This document shows positions 1 to 5,945 of a stretch of DNA of 7,312 nt, one piece after another. The first letter of the stretch is position 1, and the number at the start of each line of letters is the position of its first letter. Source of the stretch: Alphaproteobacteria bacterium (GTDB lineage Bacteria; Pseudomonadota; Alphaproteobacteria; Micavibrionales; SZUA-601); NCBI GenBank assembly GCA_028290805.1, contig JAQGJA010000084.1, positions 1 to 7,312 of the forward strand, given 5' to 3'. The position numbers and the translations under genes were made by a program. The notes beneath the pieces were generated by a model that ran no database searches, was not told the origin of the DNA, and was given only the letters and a program-made list of their open reading frames with translations.

Positions 1-172
1 CATAAGGGAAAAGATCGCGCAATCCATGCGGCAAATAAGGTTTGACCAGGCGGTCCACCCAGGTGACGAATTGCCAGGCGATATAAACGGTCAAACCGAC
101 CGGTGCAGTGACGAGTATGCCGGTAAAGAAATAGCGGCGCAGATGGGATGTGGATTGGGGTTGGTCGGTCAT
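1..172 (-). CDS. DUF502-type membrane protein, N-terminal part (runs off left edge)
   Basis: The visible part is 57 residues starting MTDQPQSTSHLRRYFFTGIL, and the gene continues beyond the left edge of the window. A short polar N-terminus ending in LRRYFFTG leads into a hydrophobic segment at about residues 15-38 (TGILVTAPVGLTVYIAWQFV). This is followed by WVDRLVKPYLP. An R-R-Y-F-x-T-G entry, a membrane helix containing a T-A-P-x-G-x-T patch and a W-x-D-x-L exit match the start of DUF502 proteins, a family of small inner-membrane proteins of unknown function common in proteobacteria. The start ATG (170-172) is preceded on its strand by a purine-rich GAGAGAAGAG, a good ribosome binding site at suitable spacing. 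The family call rests on the N-terminal pattern only, since the rest of the protein is outside the window. No function is proposed beyond membrane location. Confidence 0.7.
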   Translation of the reverse strand, partial: MTDQPQSTSHLRRYFFTGILVTAPVGLTVYIAWQFVTWVDRLVKPYLPHGLRDLFPY

Positions 173-198
173 GTTTTTCTCTTCTCTCTACGTATCCA

Positions 199-275
199 CG
201 TTGCATAACGGAGTCCAGGGCCTTTAGCACAATGACCGGAATTGGTAATAATAGCTCTGGCCCCGTTATGCAACG
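199..275. repeat. Imperfect inverted repeat with 13-bp perfect outer arms
   Basis: The arms are CGTTGCATAACGG at 199-211 and its exact reverse complement CCGTTATGCAACG at 263-275. After a small internal loop, CCAG (215-218) can pair with CTGG (257-260), so the structure extends inward and leaves a loop of roughly 40 bases. Each arm is also a partial palindrome in itself (CGTT-GCAT-AACG). The element could therefore be one large hairpin in RNA or DNA, or two binding sites for a dimeric regulator about 64 bp apart. It lies between the end of the DUF6898-like gene and the start of the DUF502 gene. There is no U-tract next to either arm, so an ordinary Rho-independent terminator is unlikely. Confidence 0.6.
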
Positions 276-302
276 GTAATGCGGGGGGGGCAGGTCATGA
301 GA

Positions 303-494
303 TCAATCCAGCAACCCCTTATTCCGCAACACCAGAAACAATTTATCGCGGGCTAGTTTCTCCAGATATTCCTTGGGCGCATTGGCGGCGCCGGTGATGC
401 TGGTTTCTTCCTGGGTGGCGGTATCCATGGCGGTTACTTTGACATATGGGCCGATGCGGTGGAATTCAAAAATGATTTCCCTACCCAATGCCAT
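303..494 (-). CDS. Small DUF6898-like protein
   Basis: This is a complete 63-residue protein with the order F-E-F-x-R-I-G-x-x-V-K-V-T-A-x-D (about residues 9-24), then T-Q-E-E-T-S-I-T-G-A and A-P-K-E-Y-L-E-K-L-A, then K-L-x-x-V-L-R-N-K-G near the C-terminus. That pattern resembles the small DUF6898 proteins of alphaproteobacteria: a short beta-rich half giving a G-x-A loop, then a helix with a K-L-x-x-V-L motif. Some homologues have been mislabelled as serine hydroxymethyltransferase in databases, and nothing here supports that activity. It has no signal peptide and no membrane segment. The ATG at 492-494 lies 5 bp after the stop of the MarR-family gene on the same strand, which points to one transcript and linked expression. 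The function is unknown. The coding call is firm because of length, spacing and family resemblance. The family name is from memory and less certain. Confidence 0.72.
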   Translation of the reverse strand: MALGREIIFEFHRIGPYVKVTAMDTATQEETSITGAANAPKEYLEKLARDKLFLVLRNKGLLD

Positions 495-499
495 GCGGA

Positions 500-964
500 T
501 TAAATATCAGACATGCTGGCCGGCGTGCTGCGCGAGGCCCAGAAACGCTCTAATAAACGGATACGTTCATTGATCACGGTCAATTTATCTTCATCCAGTT
601 CGACGGTTTTCAATTCTTTCATATGGCGCATGAAAATCTCGCTCAGCGTGTTTTTCAGTTCCTTGCCTTTTGCTGATAAATGCACGCGGACCGAGCGGCG
701 GTCATGTTGCGAACGTTCCTGCATCAGGTAACCGGCCTCGACCATTTTCTTAACGTTATAAGACACGTTCGAGCCCAGATAATAACCGCGCACAGTCAAT
801 TCGCCCACGGTCAGATCGTCGCCGCCGATATTGTATAGAATAAGGGACTGGACGTTATTGATGTCCTGAATACTCAGTTTTTCGAGTTCAATTTTTAAAA
901 CATCCAGAAAATGTCGGTGCATACGCTCGATGAGCTGTACGGTATCATAATAAGTTTTTGGCAT
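500..964 (-). CDS. MarR-family winged-helix transcriptional regulator (LdtR/PetP-like)
   Basis: A complete 154-residue protein. Residues 1-30 form a helical dimerisation segment (YYDTVQLIERMHRHFLDVLK). The DINNVQSLILYNIG stretch follows at 34-47, and LTVGELTVRGYYLGSNVSYNVKKMVEAGYL (51-80) is the helix-turn-helix with its recognition helix at about 62-76. The wing is QERSQHDRRSVRVHLSAKG (82-100), with the D-x-R typical of MarR proteins (here D88-R89-R90). A long C-terminal helix closes the dimer. The D-I-N-N-V-Q and R-G-Y-Y-L-G-S-N-V-S-Y-N-V-K-K-M-V-E signatures recall the alphaproteobacterial group that includes LdtR and PetP. These act as dimers on operators, and in the LdtR case on a cell-wall L,D-transpeptidase gene. 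There is no obvious ligand-sensing cysteine pair. The start ATG has no strong Shine-Dalgarno. The gene probably shares a transcript with the small protein 5 bp downstream. Family assignment is strong, the target genes are unknown. Confidence 0.9.
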   Translation of the reverse strand: MPKTYYDTVQLIERMHRHFLDVLKIELEKLSIQDINNVQSLILYNIGGDDLTVGELTVRGYYLGSNVSYNVKKMVEAGYLMQERSQHDRRSVRVHLSAKGKELKNTLSEIFMRHMKELKTVELDEDKLTVINERIRLLERFWASRSTPASMSDI

Positions 965-996
965 TAAAAATGGCTCGCCAGGAAAAGTAAGCTTTA

Positions 997-1025
997 ATGT
1001 TTAACGAATTCCCTATCATTTTCAA
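997..1025 (-). promoter_or_regulatory. Weak candidate promoter of the MarR-family gene
   Basis: On the minus strand, TTGAAA (1025-1020) stands 16-18 bp from the poorly matching -10 candidates TAAACA, AAACAT and AACATT (between 1003 and 996). The -35-like hexamer is good (5 of 6 to TTGACA). The -10 is weak. This would give a leader of about 25-30 bases before the ATG at 964. It is listed because it is the only plausible pair in this AT-rich stretch. Confidence 0.3.
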
Positions 1026-1033
1026 TAGAGTTC

Positions 1034-1059
1034 CTTAAAAATTTAATAAAATATTTAAG
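1034..1059. promoter_or_regulatory. AT-rich 26-bp near-palindrome, candidate MarR-type operator
   Basis: The stretch from CTTAAA (1034-1039) to TTTAAG (1054-1059) is symmetric at 22 of 26 positions about its centre. It lies just upstream of the -35-like hexamer of the MarR-family gene. AT-rich palindromes of about 16-26 bp beside the gene are the usual operators of MarR-family autoregulators. The remainder of the 130-bp gap (965-1094) shows no RNA gene or clear terminator. Low base complexity makes chance symmetry possible, so this is a candidate only. Confidence 0.4.
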
Positions 1060-1094
1060 ATTGACATAGAGGTTCGTGACCTGCGCAAAGGTGA

Positions 1095-1943
1095 TCAAGC
1101 GGTCAACAGCCAGTTTTTCACGACCGAAATCTGGTCCTCGCCCAGCAAAGCGGGCGCATGGCCGACGCCGGCGAAACTGACGCTGGTCGCCTGTTTATCA
1201 ATCATCATCCGCTGCAGCGTGTCGAAGCCCAGGATATCGCTGTCCGCCCCGTGCAGGATCAGCATTTTTTGTTTGACAAGGGGCCACAGGCTCCACAAAT
1301 CCATGTCCAGAATCGGCTGGCCGCCGCCCATCCAGGCGATGATATTGGTGTCGTAATTCAGGCGCAGGTTGCCGTCCGGCAGTTTTTGCATGGAAATTTC
1401 GGCCAGGAATTTTTCCTCGGCCTCGTTTTTCAGGCCGAAAGGCTTCATGCGCTGGCGGAACGCGGCGTAAAAACTGTCCCAGTCCGGGAAAGACGGGTTC
1501 ATGCTGACGTATTTTTTGATCCGCTCCATCGCTGCTGCTGAAATAAACGGGCCAACATCGTTAAAAACCAGGCGCTGGATCACCGATTCCGGCTGCATCG
1601 CCAGCATCATCCCAATCAAACCGCCCATCGAGGTACCGATCCAGTCGCATTGCATGATCTTGAGTTCATTGATTAAAGTAATCATGTCCGACACATATTG
1701 CGGATAATTATACCATGTATGGTCGGCAAAAGCCGGACTCCGCCCCCTGCCCGCCATATCGGGACAGATGACGCGAAAACCTTCATTGGCCAGGCTTTCC
1801 GCCAGCCAGTCAAAATCGCGGCCGTTGCGCGACAATCCGTGCAGGCAGATGACGGTGCGGAATTCGTCCCCTGGAAACTCCGAATAAATAATTTCGTGGG
1901 TTCCGCCCGGATGGGCGCAGGTAATGGATTTTTCAAAGTACAT
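1095..1943 (-). CDS. Alpha/beta-hydrolase fold protein
   Basis: A complete 282-residue cytosolic protein with the full set of alpha/beta hydrolase landmarks. The oxyanion region is the HG motif in VICLHGLSRNGRDF (about 31-44). The strand-4 motif is PDMAGRGRS (61-69). The nucleophile elbow is G-T-S-M-G-G at 103-108, with Ser105 as nucleophile. The acid is in L-H-G-A-D-S-D-I-L (230-238), most likely Asp236. The catalytic His262 is in G-V-G-H-A-P (259-264). A helical cap lies at about 130-215. The overall pattern matches the large family of esterases, lactonases and C-C hydrolases, and the sequence does not fix the substrate. A ribosome binding site, GGGAAAGAAAG, lies 9 bases before the ATG. The gene diverges from motB across 51 bp and is followed by a gap before the MarR-family gene, so it is probably transcribed alone or as the first gene of a short unit. 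Confidence 0.88.
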   Translation of the reverse strand: MYFEKSITCAHPGGTHEIIYSEFPGDEFRTVICLHGLSRNGRDFDWLAESLANEGFRVICPDMAGRGRSPAFADHTWYNYPQYVSDMITLINELKIMQCDWIGTSMGGLIGMMLAMQPESVIQRLVFNDVGPFISAAAMERIKKYVSMNPSFPDWDSFYAAFRQRMKPFGLKNEAEEKFLAEISMQKLPDGNLRLNYDTNIIAWMGGGQPILDMDLWSLWPLVKQKMLILHGADSDILGFDTLQRMMIDKQATSVSFAGVGHAPALLGEDQISVVKNWLLTA

Positions 1944-1944
1944 G

Positions 1945-1974
1945 TTAACGCTTTCTTTCCCGGGATTTTATAGT
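1945..1974 (+). promoter_or_regulatory. Candidate promoter of motB
   Basis: TTAACG (1945-1950, 4 of 6 to TTGACA) and TATAGT (1969-1974, 5 of 6 to TATAAT) are separated by 18 bp. Transcription would start near 1981, leaving a short leader with AGG at 1986-1988 placed 6 bases before the ATG at 1995. No sigma-28 or sigma-54 flagellar promoter pattern is evident in this gap. Confidence 0.4.
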
Positions 1975-1994
1975 CTAGAGCAAACAGGTGCAAA
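1967..1994 (-). promoter_or_regulatory. Candidate promoter of the alpha/beta hydrolase gene
   Basis: On the minus strand, TTTGCA (1994-1989, 4 of 6 to TTGACA) is followed 16 bp later by TATAAA (1972-1967). This predicts a leader of under 20 bases that contains the GGGAAAGAAAG ribosome binding site. The -10 shares bases with the oppositely directed -10 proposed for motB. Confidence 0.4.
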
Positions 1995-2900
1995 ATGGCA
2001 GATGATTCAAAACGCCCGATCGTCATAAAAAAGATCAAAAAAGTTGCCGGCGGCCATCATGGCGGCGCCTGGAAAGTCGCCTATGCCGACTTTGTCACGG
2101 CTATGATGGCGTTTTTCCTGTTGCTCTGGCTTCTCAACGTCACGACCAAGGAGCAAAAAGAAGGCATCGCCGATTATTTCAAACCGACCATGGCCTCCAG
2201 TTCTGAATCGGGCGCTGGCGGCGTGATGGGCGGCCTCAGCATGACCACGGATGGGCCCCAGACGAATGATCCTAAAATGCAGGCCGTTTCGGAAAACGCC
2301 CCCAGCGATGTCGAGGAAAAATCCGACACGATAGGACAGGATTCAGGCAAGAAGATTTCCCAGAGTGAATTTGAAAAGATGAAGGCAGAGGAAGAACAGC
2401 AGCAATTTGAAAAAGCCATGAAAGATATCAAAGCCGCGATCCAGAACGACGCCGAACTGAAAGAACTGGCCAAGAATTTGATCGTGGATATGACGCCTGA
2501 AGGGTTGCGGATCCAGATCGTCGACCAGCAGGGCCGTTCGATGTTCCCCCTGGGCAGCGCCCAGATGTATGACCAGACTTATCAGCTGATTTCAAAAGTC
2601 TCCACGATCATCAATAAGCTGCCACAGAAAATTTCCATCCGCGGCCATACGGATTCGGTGCCGTATGGCACATCGGCCAACTATGATAACTGGAACCTGT
2701 CTGCCGACCGCGCCAATGCCTCGCGCCAGGCATTGATGAAAGCAGGATTGCCCGCAGGCCGGATTTCAAATGTGGCCGGCAAAGCCGATACGGAACAGTT
2801 ATTCCCGAAAGATCCGACCTCCCCACAGAACCGCCGGATTTCCATTATATTGATGCGCGAGCATCAGGTAGGCGATGGGGCGGCGGTTAAAGGGAATTAG
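1995..2900 (+). CDS. motB: Flagellar motor stator protein MotB
   Basis: A complete 301-residue protein. MotB forms the proton-conducting stator with MotA and anchors it to peptidoglycan. The basic N-terminus (KRPIVIKKIKK) and GGHHGGAWKVAYADFVTAMMAF lead into the single membrane helix at about 32-48. Asp32, in the Y-A-D-F-V-T motif, is at the position of the essential proton-binding aspartate. A plug/linker region rich in Lys, Glu and Gln spans about 50-155, with an E-E-E-Q-Q-Q coiled-coil-like stretch. The OmpA-like peptidoglycan-binding domain covers about 159-288. Its landmarks are I-R-G-H-T-D-S (215-221), N-W-N-L-S-A-D-R-A (232-240) and N-R-R-I-S-I (279-284). No motA lies on either side, which is common when the stator genes are not adjacent, so its partner must be elsewhere. 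The 3' end overlaps that of parC by 4 bp in convergent orientation. Confidence 0.93.
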   Translation: MADDSKRPIVIKKIKKVAGGHHGGAWKVAYADFVTAMMAFFLLLWLLNVTTKEQKEGIADYFKPTMASSSESGAGGVMGGLSMTTDGPQTNDPKMQAVSENAPSDVEEKSDTIGQDSGKKISQSEFEKMKAEEEQQQFEKAMKDIKAAIQNDAELKELAKNLIVDMTPEGLRIQIVDQQGRSMFPLGSAQMYDQTYQLISKVSTIINKLPQKISIRGHTDSVPYGTSANYDNWNLSADRANASRQALMKAGLPAGRISNVAGKADTEQLFPKDPTSPQNRRISIILMREHQVGDGAAVKGN

Positions 2901-5119
2901 GAAAGTTTGTTATTCCGCGGAAACCCCTGCGGCGCCAATCTACCTGAACTCGCCCGCGCGCCGATCCAGGGGAGCATGTCGCCTTTGCTCATGCTGCCGC
3001 GGTACCAGGTGAGACCGTCGATATAGCGGAGGGTTTTGGCGTCGCTTAATCCGCCGTCTTTGAATTTTTGCAGGGTGACGCCGCGGCCCCTGCCCATTTC
3101 AGGAAGTTGTGACAAAGGGAAGATCAGGATTTTGCGGTTATCGCCGATGGTGGCGACGGTGTCATGGCCTTCCGGAATAATGCTGCAGATGATGGCTTTG
3201 ATTTTATCGGGCATGGTCAACACCGCCTTGCCGTTTTTCGTCTGGGCCAATACGTCTTTCATCGGCACGACAAAGCCGCGCCCGTCGCTTGCTGCGACCA
3301 GCATTTTGGCTTTTTCGTCATATTTGAAAAATGTCAGGATATCGGTGTTGTCGCCCATCGACACCATCAGGCGCACCGGGTCGCCGAAACCGCGCCCGCC
3401 GGGGAATTTATCGCCGCCGACGGTAAAGAAACGCCCGTCGCTGGCGAAAAAAATGAATTTATCAGTAGTATATCCTTCGATAACAAAGCGTTCCTTATCG
3501 CCTTCTTTGTATTTCTGTTCGATGGCGGCGTCTTTGACATGGCCTTTCAGCGCGCGGATCCAGCCTTGCTCGGAACACAACACGGTGATGGGTTCGCGTT
3601 CGATCATGGCTTCGAATGAAATATCGCCCAATTGCGGCGCTTCGGCCAAAAGGGTACGGCGGGGACCCAATACTTTATCATCTCCGAATTGTTTTTTGAT
3701 CTGGCGGATCTGTTCCTTGATTGTTTTCCAGCGTTTCTTCTCGTCATTCAATAATTCGGTCAGGCCTGCGCCTTCTTTCAGCAAACCATTGCGTTCACCG
3801 CGGATTTCCATTTCCTCCAGCTTGCGCAAATTGCGCAGGCGCATATTGAGGATGGCGTCGGCCTGGATCTCGGCCAGGGCAAAAGTGCTGATCAAAACCT
3901 GTTTCGGTTCGTCTTCGGTGCGGATGATATGGATGACTTTATCGAGGTTGAGATAGGCGATCAGATAACCGTCAAGGATTTCCACACGCGCCTCGATCTT
4001 ATTGAGGCGGAACTGGCTGCGCCGCAACAGCACTTCATGGCGGTGATCCAGGAATGCCTGCAGCACCTGCTTTAAATTCATAACTGAAGGGCGGTGATGC
4101 TTGTCCAACACATTCATATTTAGCGGAAACCGTGTTTCCAGATCGCTGGATTTGAACAGGGATTCCATGAGTATTGCCGCATCGACCGTGCGGCTTTTCG
4201 GCACCAATACGACGCGCACGTCTTCGGCGGATTCATCACGGATATCGTCCAATAGCGATAATTTTTTCTCTTGCAAAAGATCCGCGATGCGTTCGATTAA
4301 ATTCGATTTTTGCACCTGATAAGGGATTTCGGTGATAACGATCTGGTACTGGCCCTGGGGCAGTTTTTCCTCCATCCATTTAGCGCGCAGGCGGAACGAT
4401 CCCCTGCCCGTTTCATAGGAATTCAGTATCGATTCAAGCGTTTCCACCATCACGCCGCCGGTGGGAAAATCAGGCCCGGAAATAAATTCCATCAATTCGG
4501 CAACCGTCGCCGATTTCTTGTCGATCAGTTTTTCCAAAGCGCCGCATAACTCGCCCACATTATGGGGCGGAATGCTGGTCGCCATGCCGACGGCAATGCC
4601 GATCGCGCCATTGGCCAAAAGATTGGGAAATGCCGCCGGCAGCACATCCGGTTCCGTGCCGTCACCGTCATAGGTATCGTGGAAATCGACCGTATCTGAA
4701 TCGATATCTTCCAGCAACGCTTCGGCTACGGTGGTCATTTTCGATTCCGTGTAACGCATCGCGGCGGCATTATCCCCATCGATATTGCCGAAATTCCCCT
4801 GCCCGTAAATCAACGGGTAACGCACCGCAAAATCCTGGGTCAGGCGGACCAGCGTTTCATAAATCGCCGCATCGCCATGCGGGTGGAATTTCCCCATCAC
4901 GTCGCCGACGATACGCGCCGATTTTTTCGGCATCCCGTCCGAACGCAAATTCATCTGCCGCATCGCATAAATCAAGCGGCGATGCACAGGCTTCAACCCG
5001 TCGCGCACATCCGGCAAGGAGCGCGCCATGATCGTAGACAAAGCATAGGCAAGATATTTTTCACTGAGCACGTCATTGAAAGAACGATCGATGACATCGA
5101 GAACGGAATTATTTTTCAT
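2897..5119 (-). CDS. parC: DNA topoisomerase IV subunit A
   Basis: A complete 740-residue protein. With ParE it forms topoisomerase IV, which decatenates daughter chromosomes. The N-terminal breakage-reunion domain (about 10-490) begins SEKYLAYALSTIMARSLPDVRDGLKPVHRR. It carries G-K-F-H-P-H-G-D-A-A-I-Y-E (76-88) and the catalytic Tyr123 in A-A-M-R-Y-T-E-S-K-M. The A-I-G-I-A-V-G-M-A-T-S-I-P-P-H-N motif is at 172-187 and the helical coiled-coil gate at about 355-480. The C-terminal DNA-wrapping domain shows blade motifs G-R-G-F-G-D-P (575-581), G-R-G-F-V-V-P (613-619) and G-R-G-R-G-V-T (676-682). There is no canonical Q-R-R-G-G-K-G GyrA box, and the 740-residue length is shorter than usual GyrA. 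Both points favour ParC. The position of E. coli Ser80 is Ala84 here, while the Glu84 equivalent (Glu88) is kept. The ATG overlaps the recO stop as ATGA, suggesting translational coupling. Confidence 0.93.
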   Translation of the reverse strand: MKNNSVLDVIDRSFNDVLSEKYLAYALSTIMARSLPDVRDGLKPVHRRLIYAMRQMNLRSDGMPKKSARIVGDVMGKFHPHGDAAIYETLVRLTQDFAVRYPLIYGQGNFGNIDGDNAAAMRYTESKMTTVAEALLEDIDSDTVDFHDTYDGDGTEPDVLPAAFPNLLANGAIGIAVGMATSIPPHNVGELCGALEKLIDKKSATVAELMEFISGPDFPTGGVMVETLESILNSYETGRGSFRLRAKWMEEKLPQGQYQIVITEIPYQVQKSNLIERIADLLQEKKLSLLDDIRDESAEDVRVVLVPKSRTVDAAILMESLFKSSDLETRFPLNMNVLDKHHRPSVMNLKQVLQAFLDHRHEVLLRRSQFRLNKIEARVEILDGYLIAYLNLDKVIHIIRTEDEPKQVLISTFALAEIQADAILNMRLRNLRKLEEMEIRGERNGLLKEGAGLTELLNDEKKRWKTIKEQIRQIKKQFGDDKVLGPRRTLLAEAPQLGDISFEAMIEREPITVLCSEQGWIRALKGHVKDAAIEQKYKEGDKERFVIEGYTTDKFIFFASDGRFFTVGGDKFPGGRGFGDPVRLMVSMGDNTDILTFFKYDEKAKMLVAASDGRGFVVPMKDVLAQTKNGKAVLTMPDKIKAIICSIIPEGHDTVATIGDNRKILIFPLSQLPEMGRGRGVTLQKFKDGGLSDAKTLRYIDGLTWYRGSMSKGDMLPWIGARASSGRLAPQGFPRNNKLS

Positions 5120-5874
5120 GCCAGTACAGCCTTATCTATCTTATCAGTAAATTGGTAATCGGCCAGCGACGCTACCAGCCTTTGCCGCGCTTCGGGCAAG
5201 TTCCGGCCCTGCGGCTGGGCGATATGGTGGTGCAGAAAATAGCCGGTCAAAGCCAAACCATGCGCCATTTCATGAGGCCCATGATCATCCGCCCCACCCA
5301 GAAATGCCGGCAGTTTTAGCAGTTTTTCCTTATAAGGCGCAGCAATCGCGCGCGTGACGGCGCGGCCCGTTTTGGGGCTGACATGGGTCAGATCATGCCG
5401 CACACCTGTCATGGCGCATTCCTCCAAACGCAGGCCGAAACCCAGCGCGCTGAGCAGATGCACTTCCCACCAGATATAAGCGACGGCCCAGTTCTTATTC
5501 TGCGGCAGGCTTTGCAACAAAGCCTTGGTGCCGTCGAAAACGCCCATATAAGGCTGGCGCTCGGGCAAAGCCGCCAGCAAGGTCTGGCTGACCGATTGCA
5601 ACACGCGGGCCAGATCCGAACGCTGCATCAGCGGCGGCGCAACGGCCTGGATCGGCTCGATGGTAAAATAGCCGAGCTGGTCGGCCAAACGCGATTGCCA
5701 GGTCAAGGCAACATTATTGCCCGGCTGGATCAGCGGACGGACACGCGGCCCCTGCGCCCCGCGCAAATAGCCGGAAACCCGCCCGTTCATGCGTGTAAGC
5801 GCGTGCAGCACGGCCGATTGCTCGCCGTGCCGTGAACTTGCCAGGATGATTGCCTCGTCGCGCCATTGTTGCAT
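5116..5874 (-). CDS. recO: DNA repair protein RecO
   Basis: A complete 252-residue protein. RecO works with RecF and RecR to load RecA onto SSB-coated single-stranded DNA in gap repair, and anneals complementary strands. The N-terminal OB fold spans about 1-80, starting WRDEAIILASSRHGEQSAVL and including L-T-R-x-x-G-R-V-S-G-Y-L-R-G (26-39). The helical C-terminal domain contains L-L-S-A-L-G-F-G-L-x-L-E-E-C-A-M-T-G (140-157), V-S-P-K-T-G-R-A-V (165-173) and A-P-Y-K-E-K-L-L-x-L-P-A-F-L (179-192), all typical of alphaproteobacterial RecO. It has a single cysteine (Cys153), so the four-cysteine zinc site of some RecO proteins is absent. An in-frame stop lies 12 bases before the ATG, so no longer N-terminus is possible. 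The Shine-Dalgarno is weak. The stop overlaps the parC start. recO-parC adjacency suggests a shared transcript. Confidence 0.92.
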   Translation of the reverse strand: MQQWRDEAIILASSRHGEQSAVLHALTRMNGRVSGYLRGAQGPRVRPLIQPGNNVALTWQSRLADQLGYFTIEPIQAVAPPLMQRSDLARVLQSVSQTLLAALPERQPYMGVFDGTKALLQSLPQNKNWAVAYIWWEVHLLSALGFGLRLEECAMTGVRHDLTHVSPKTGRAVTRAIAAPYKEKLLKLPAFLGGADDHGPHEMAHGLALTGYFLHHHIAQPQGRNLPEARQRLVASLADYQFTDKIDKAVLA

Positions 5875-5906
5875 GGGGACAGATTAACGATTAAGCGAAA
5901 TTGAGC

Positions 5907-5935
5907 AAGACAGCTTTCATGAAAAGCGCTAGATA
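5907..5935 (+). promoter_or_regulatory. Weak candidate promoter for the BPL_N-like gene pair
   Basis: AAGACA (5907-5912, 4 of 6 to TTGACA) and TAGATA (5930-5935, 3 of 6 to TATAAT) are 17 bp apart. The -10 ends 6 bases before the ATG at 5942, so transcription would begin at or next to the start codon and give a nearly leaderless message. That fits the absence of a Shine-Dalgarno there. It would exclude translation of the 8-codon leader ORF at 5919-5945. The match is weak. Confidence 0.25.
5915..5924. promoter_or_regulatory. Perfect 10-bp palindrome between the divergent genes
   Basis: TTTCATGAAA is a perfect palindrome in the 67-bp divergent gap between recO and the BPL_N-like gene. It is flanked by GC on the left and, after one extra A, GC on the right. 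It sits in the spacer of the weak rightward promoter, where a repressor could act. AGATATCT, a second perfect 8-bp palindrome, follows at 5931-5938. Either could be chance. Confidence 0.22.
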
Positions 5936-5945
5936 TCTGCGATGA
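5919..5945 (+). CDS. Possible 8-codon leader ORF (MKSARYLR) ending on the next start codon
   Basis: ATG at 5919-5921 opens a reading frame of eight codons, M-K-S-A-R-Y-L-R, that stops at TGA 5943-5945. This TGA overlaps the ATG (5942-5944) of the BPL_N-like gene as ATGA, the classic arrangement for translational coupling. The downstream gene has no visible Shine-Dalgarno, so coupled re-initiation would explain how it is translated. However, the leader ATG also lacks a clear ribosome binding site. The peptide has no run of one amino acid that would suggest attenuation. Chance is a real alternative. Confidence 0.25.
   Translation: MKSARYLR

Noticed and set aside
26..208. 60-codon open frame on the plus strand
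   Set aside because: It lies opposite the DUF502-type gene start, which has a ribosome binding site and a membrane helix. The plus-strand frame has neither.
283..290. Run of eight G
   Set aside because: It is a lone homopolymer in the intergenic stretch. It could vary by slippage, but it is in no gene and no promoter I can define.
1061..1066. Perfect TTGACA on the plus strand
   Set aside because: No -10-like hexamer follows at 15-19 bp, and the next plus-strand gene starts only at 1995.
1158..1541. 127-codon open frame on the plus strand
   Set aside because: It lies opposite the alpha/beta hydrolase gene, whose full set of motifs is on the other strand. No family resemblance.
3036..3956. 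306-codon open frame on the plus strand
   Set aside because: It is antisense to the well-supported parC. Its translation is rich in Ser, Arg and Pro with no recognisable domain, as expected for a shadow frame.
4630..5031. 133-codon open frame on the plus strand
   Set aside because: It is antisense to the catalytic part of parC and reads as low-complexity Arg/Pro/Ser sequence.
5383..5835. 150-codon open frame on the plus strand
   Set aside because: It is antisense to recO, and the Gln/Arg-rich translation shows no domain.
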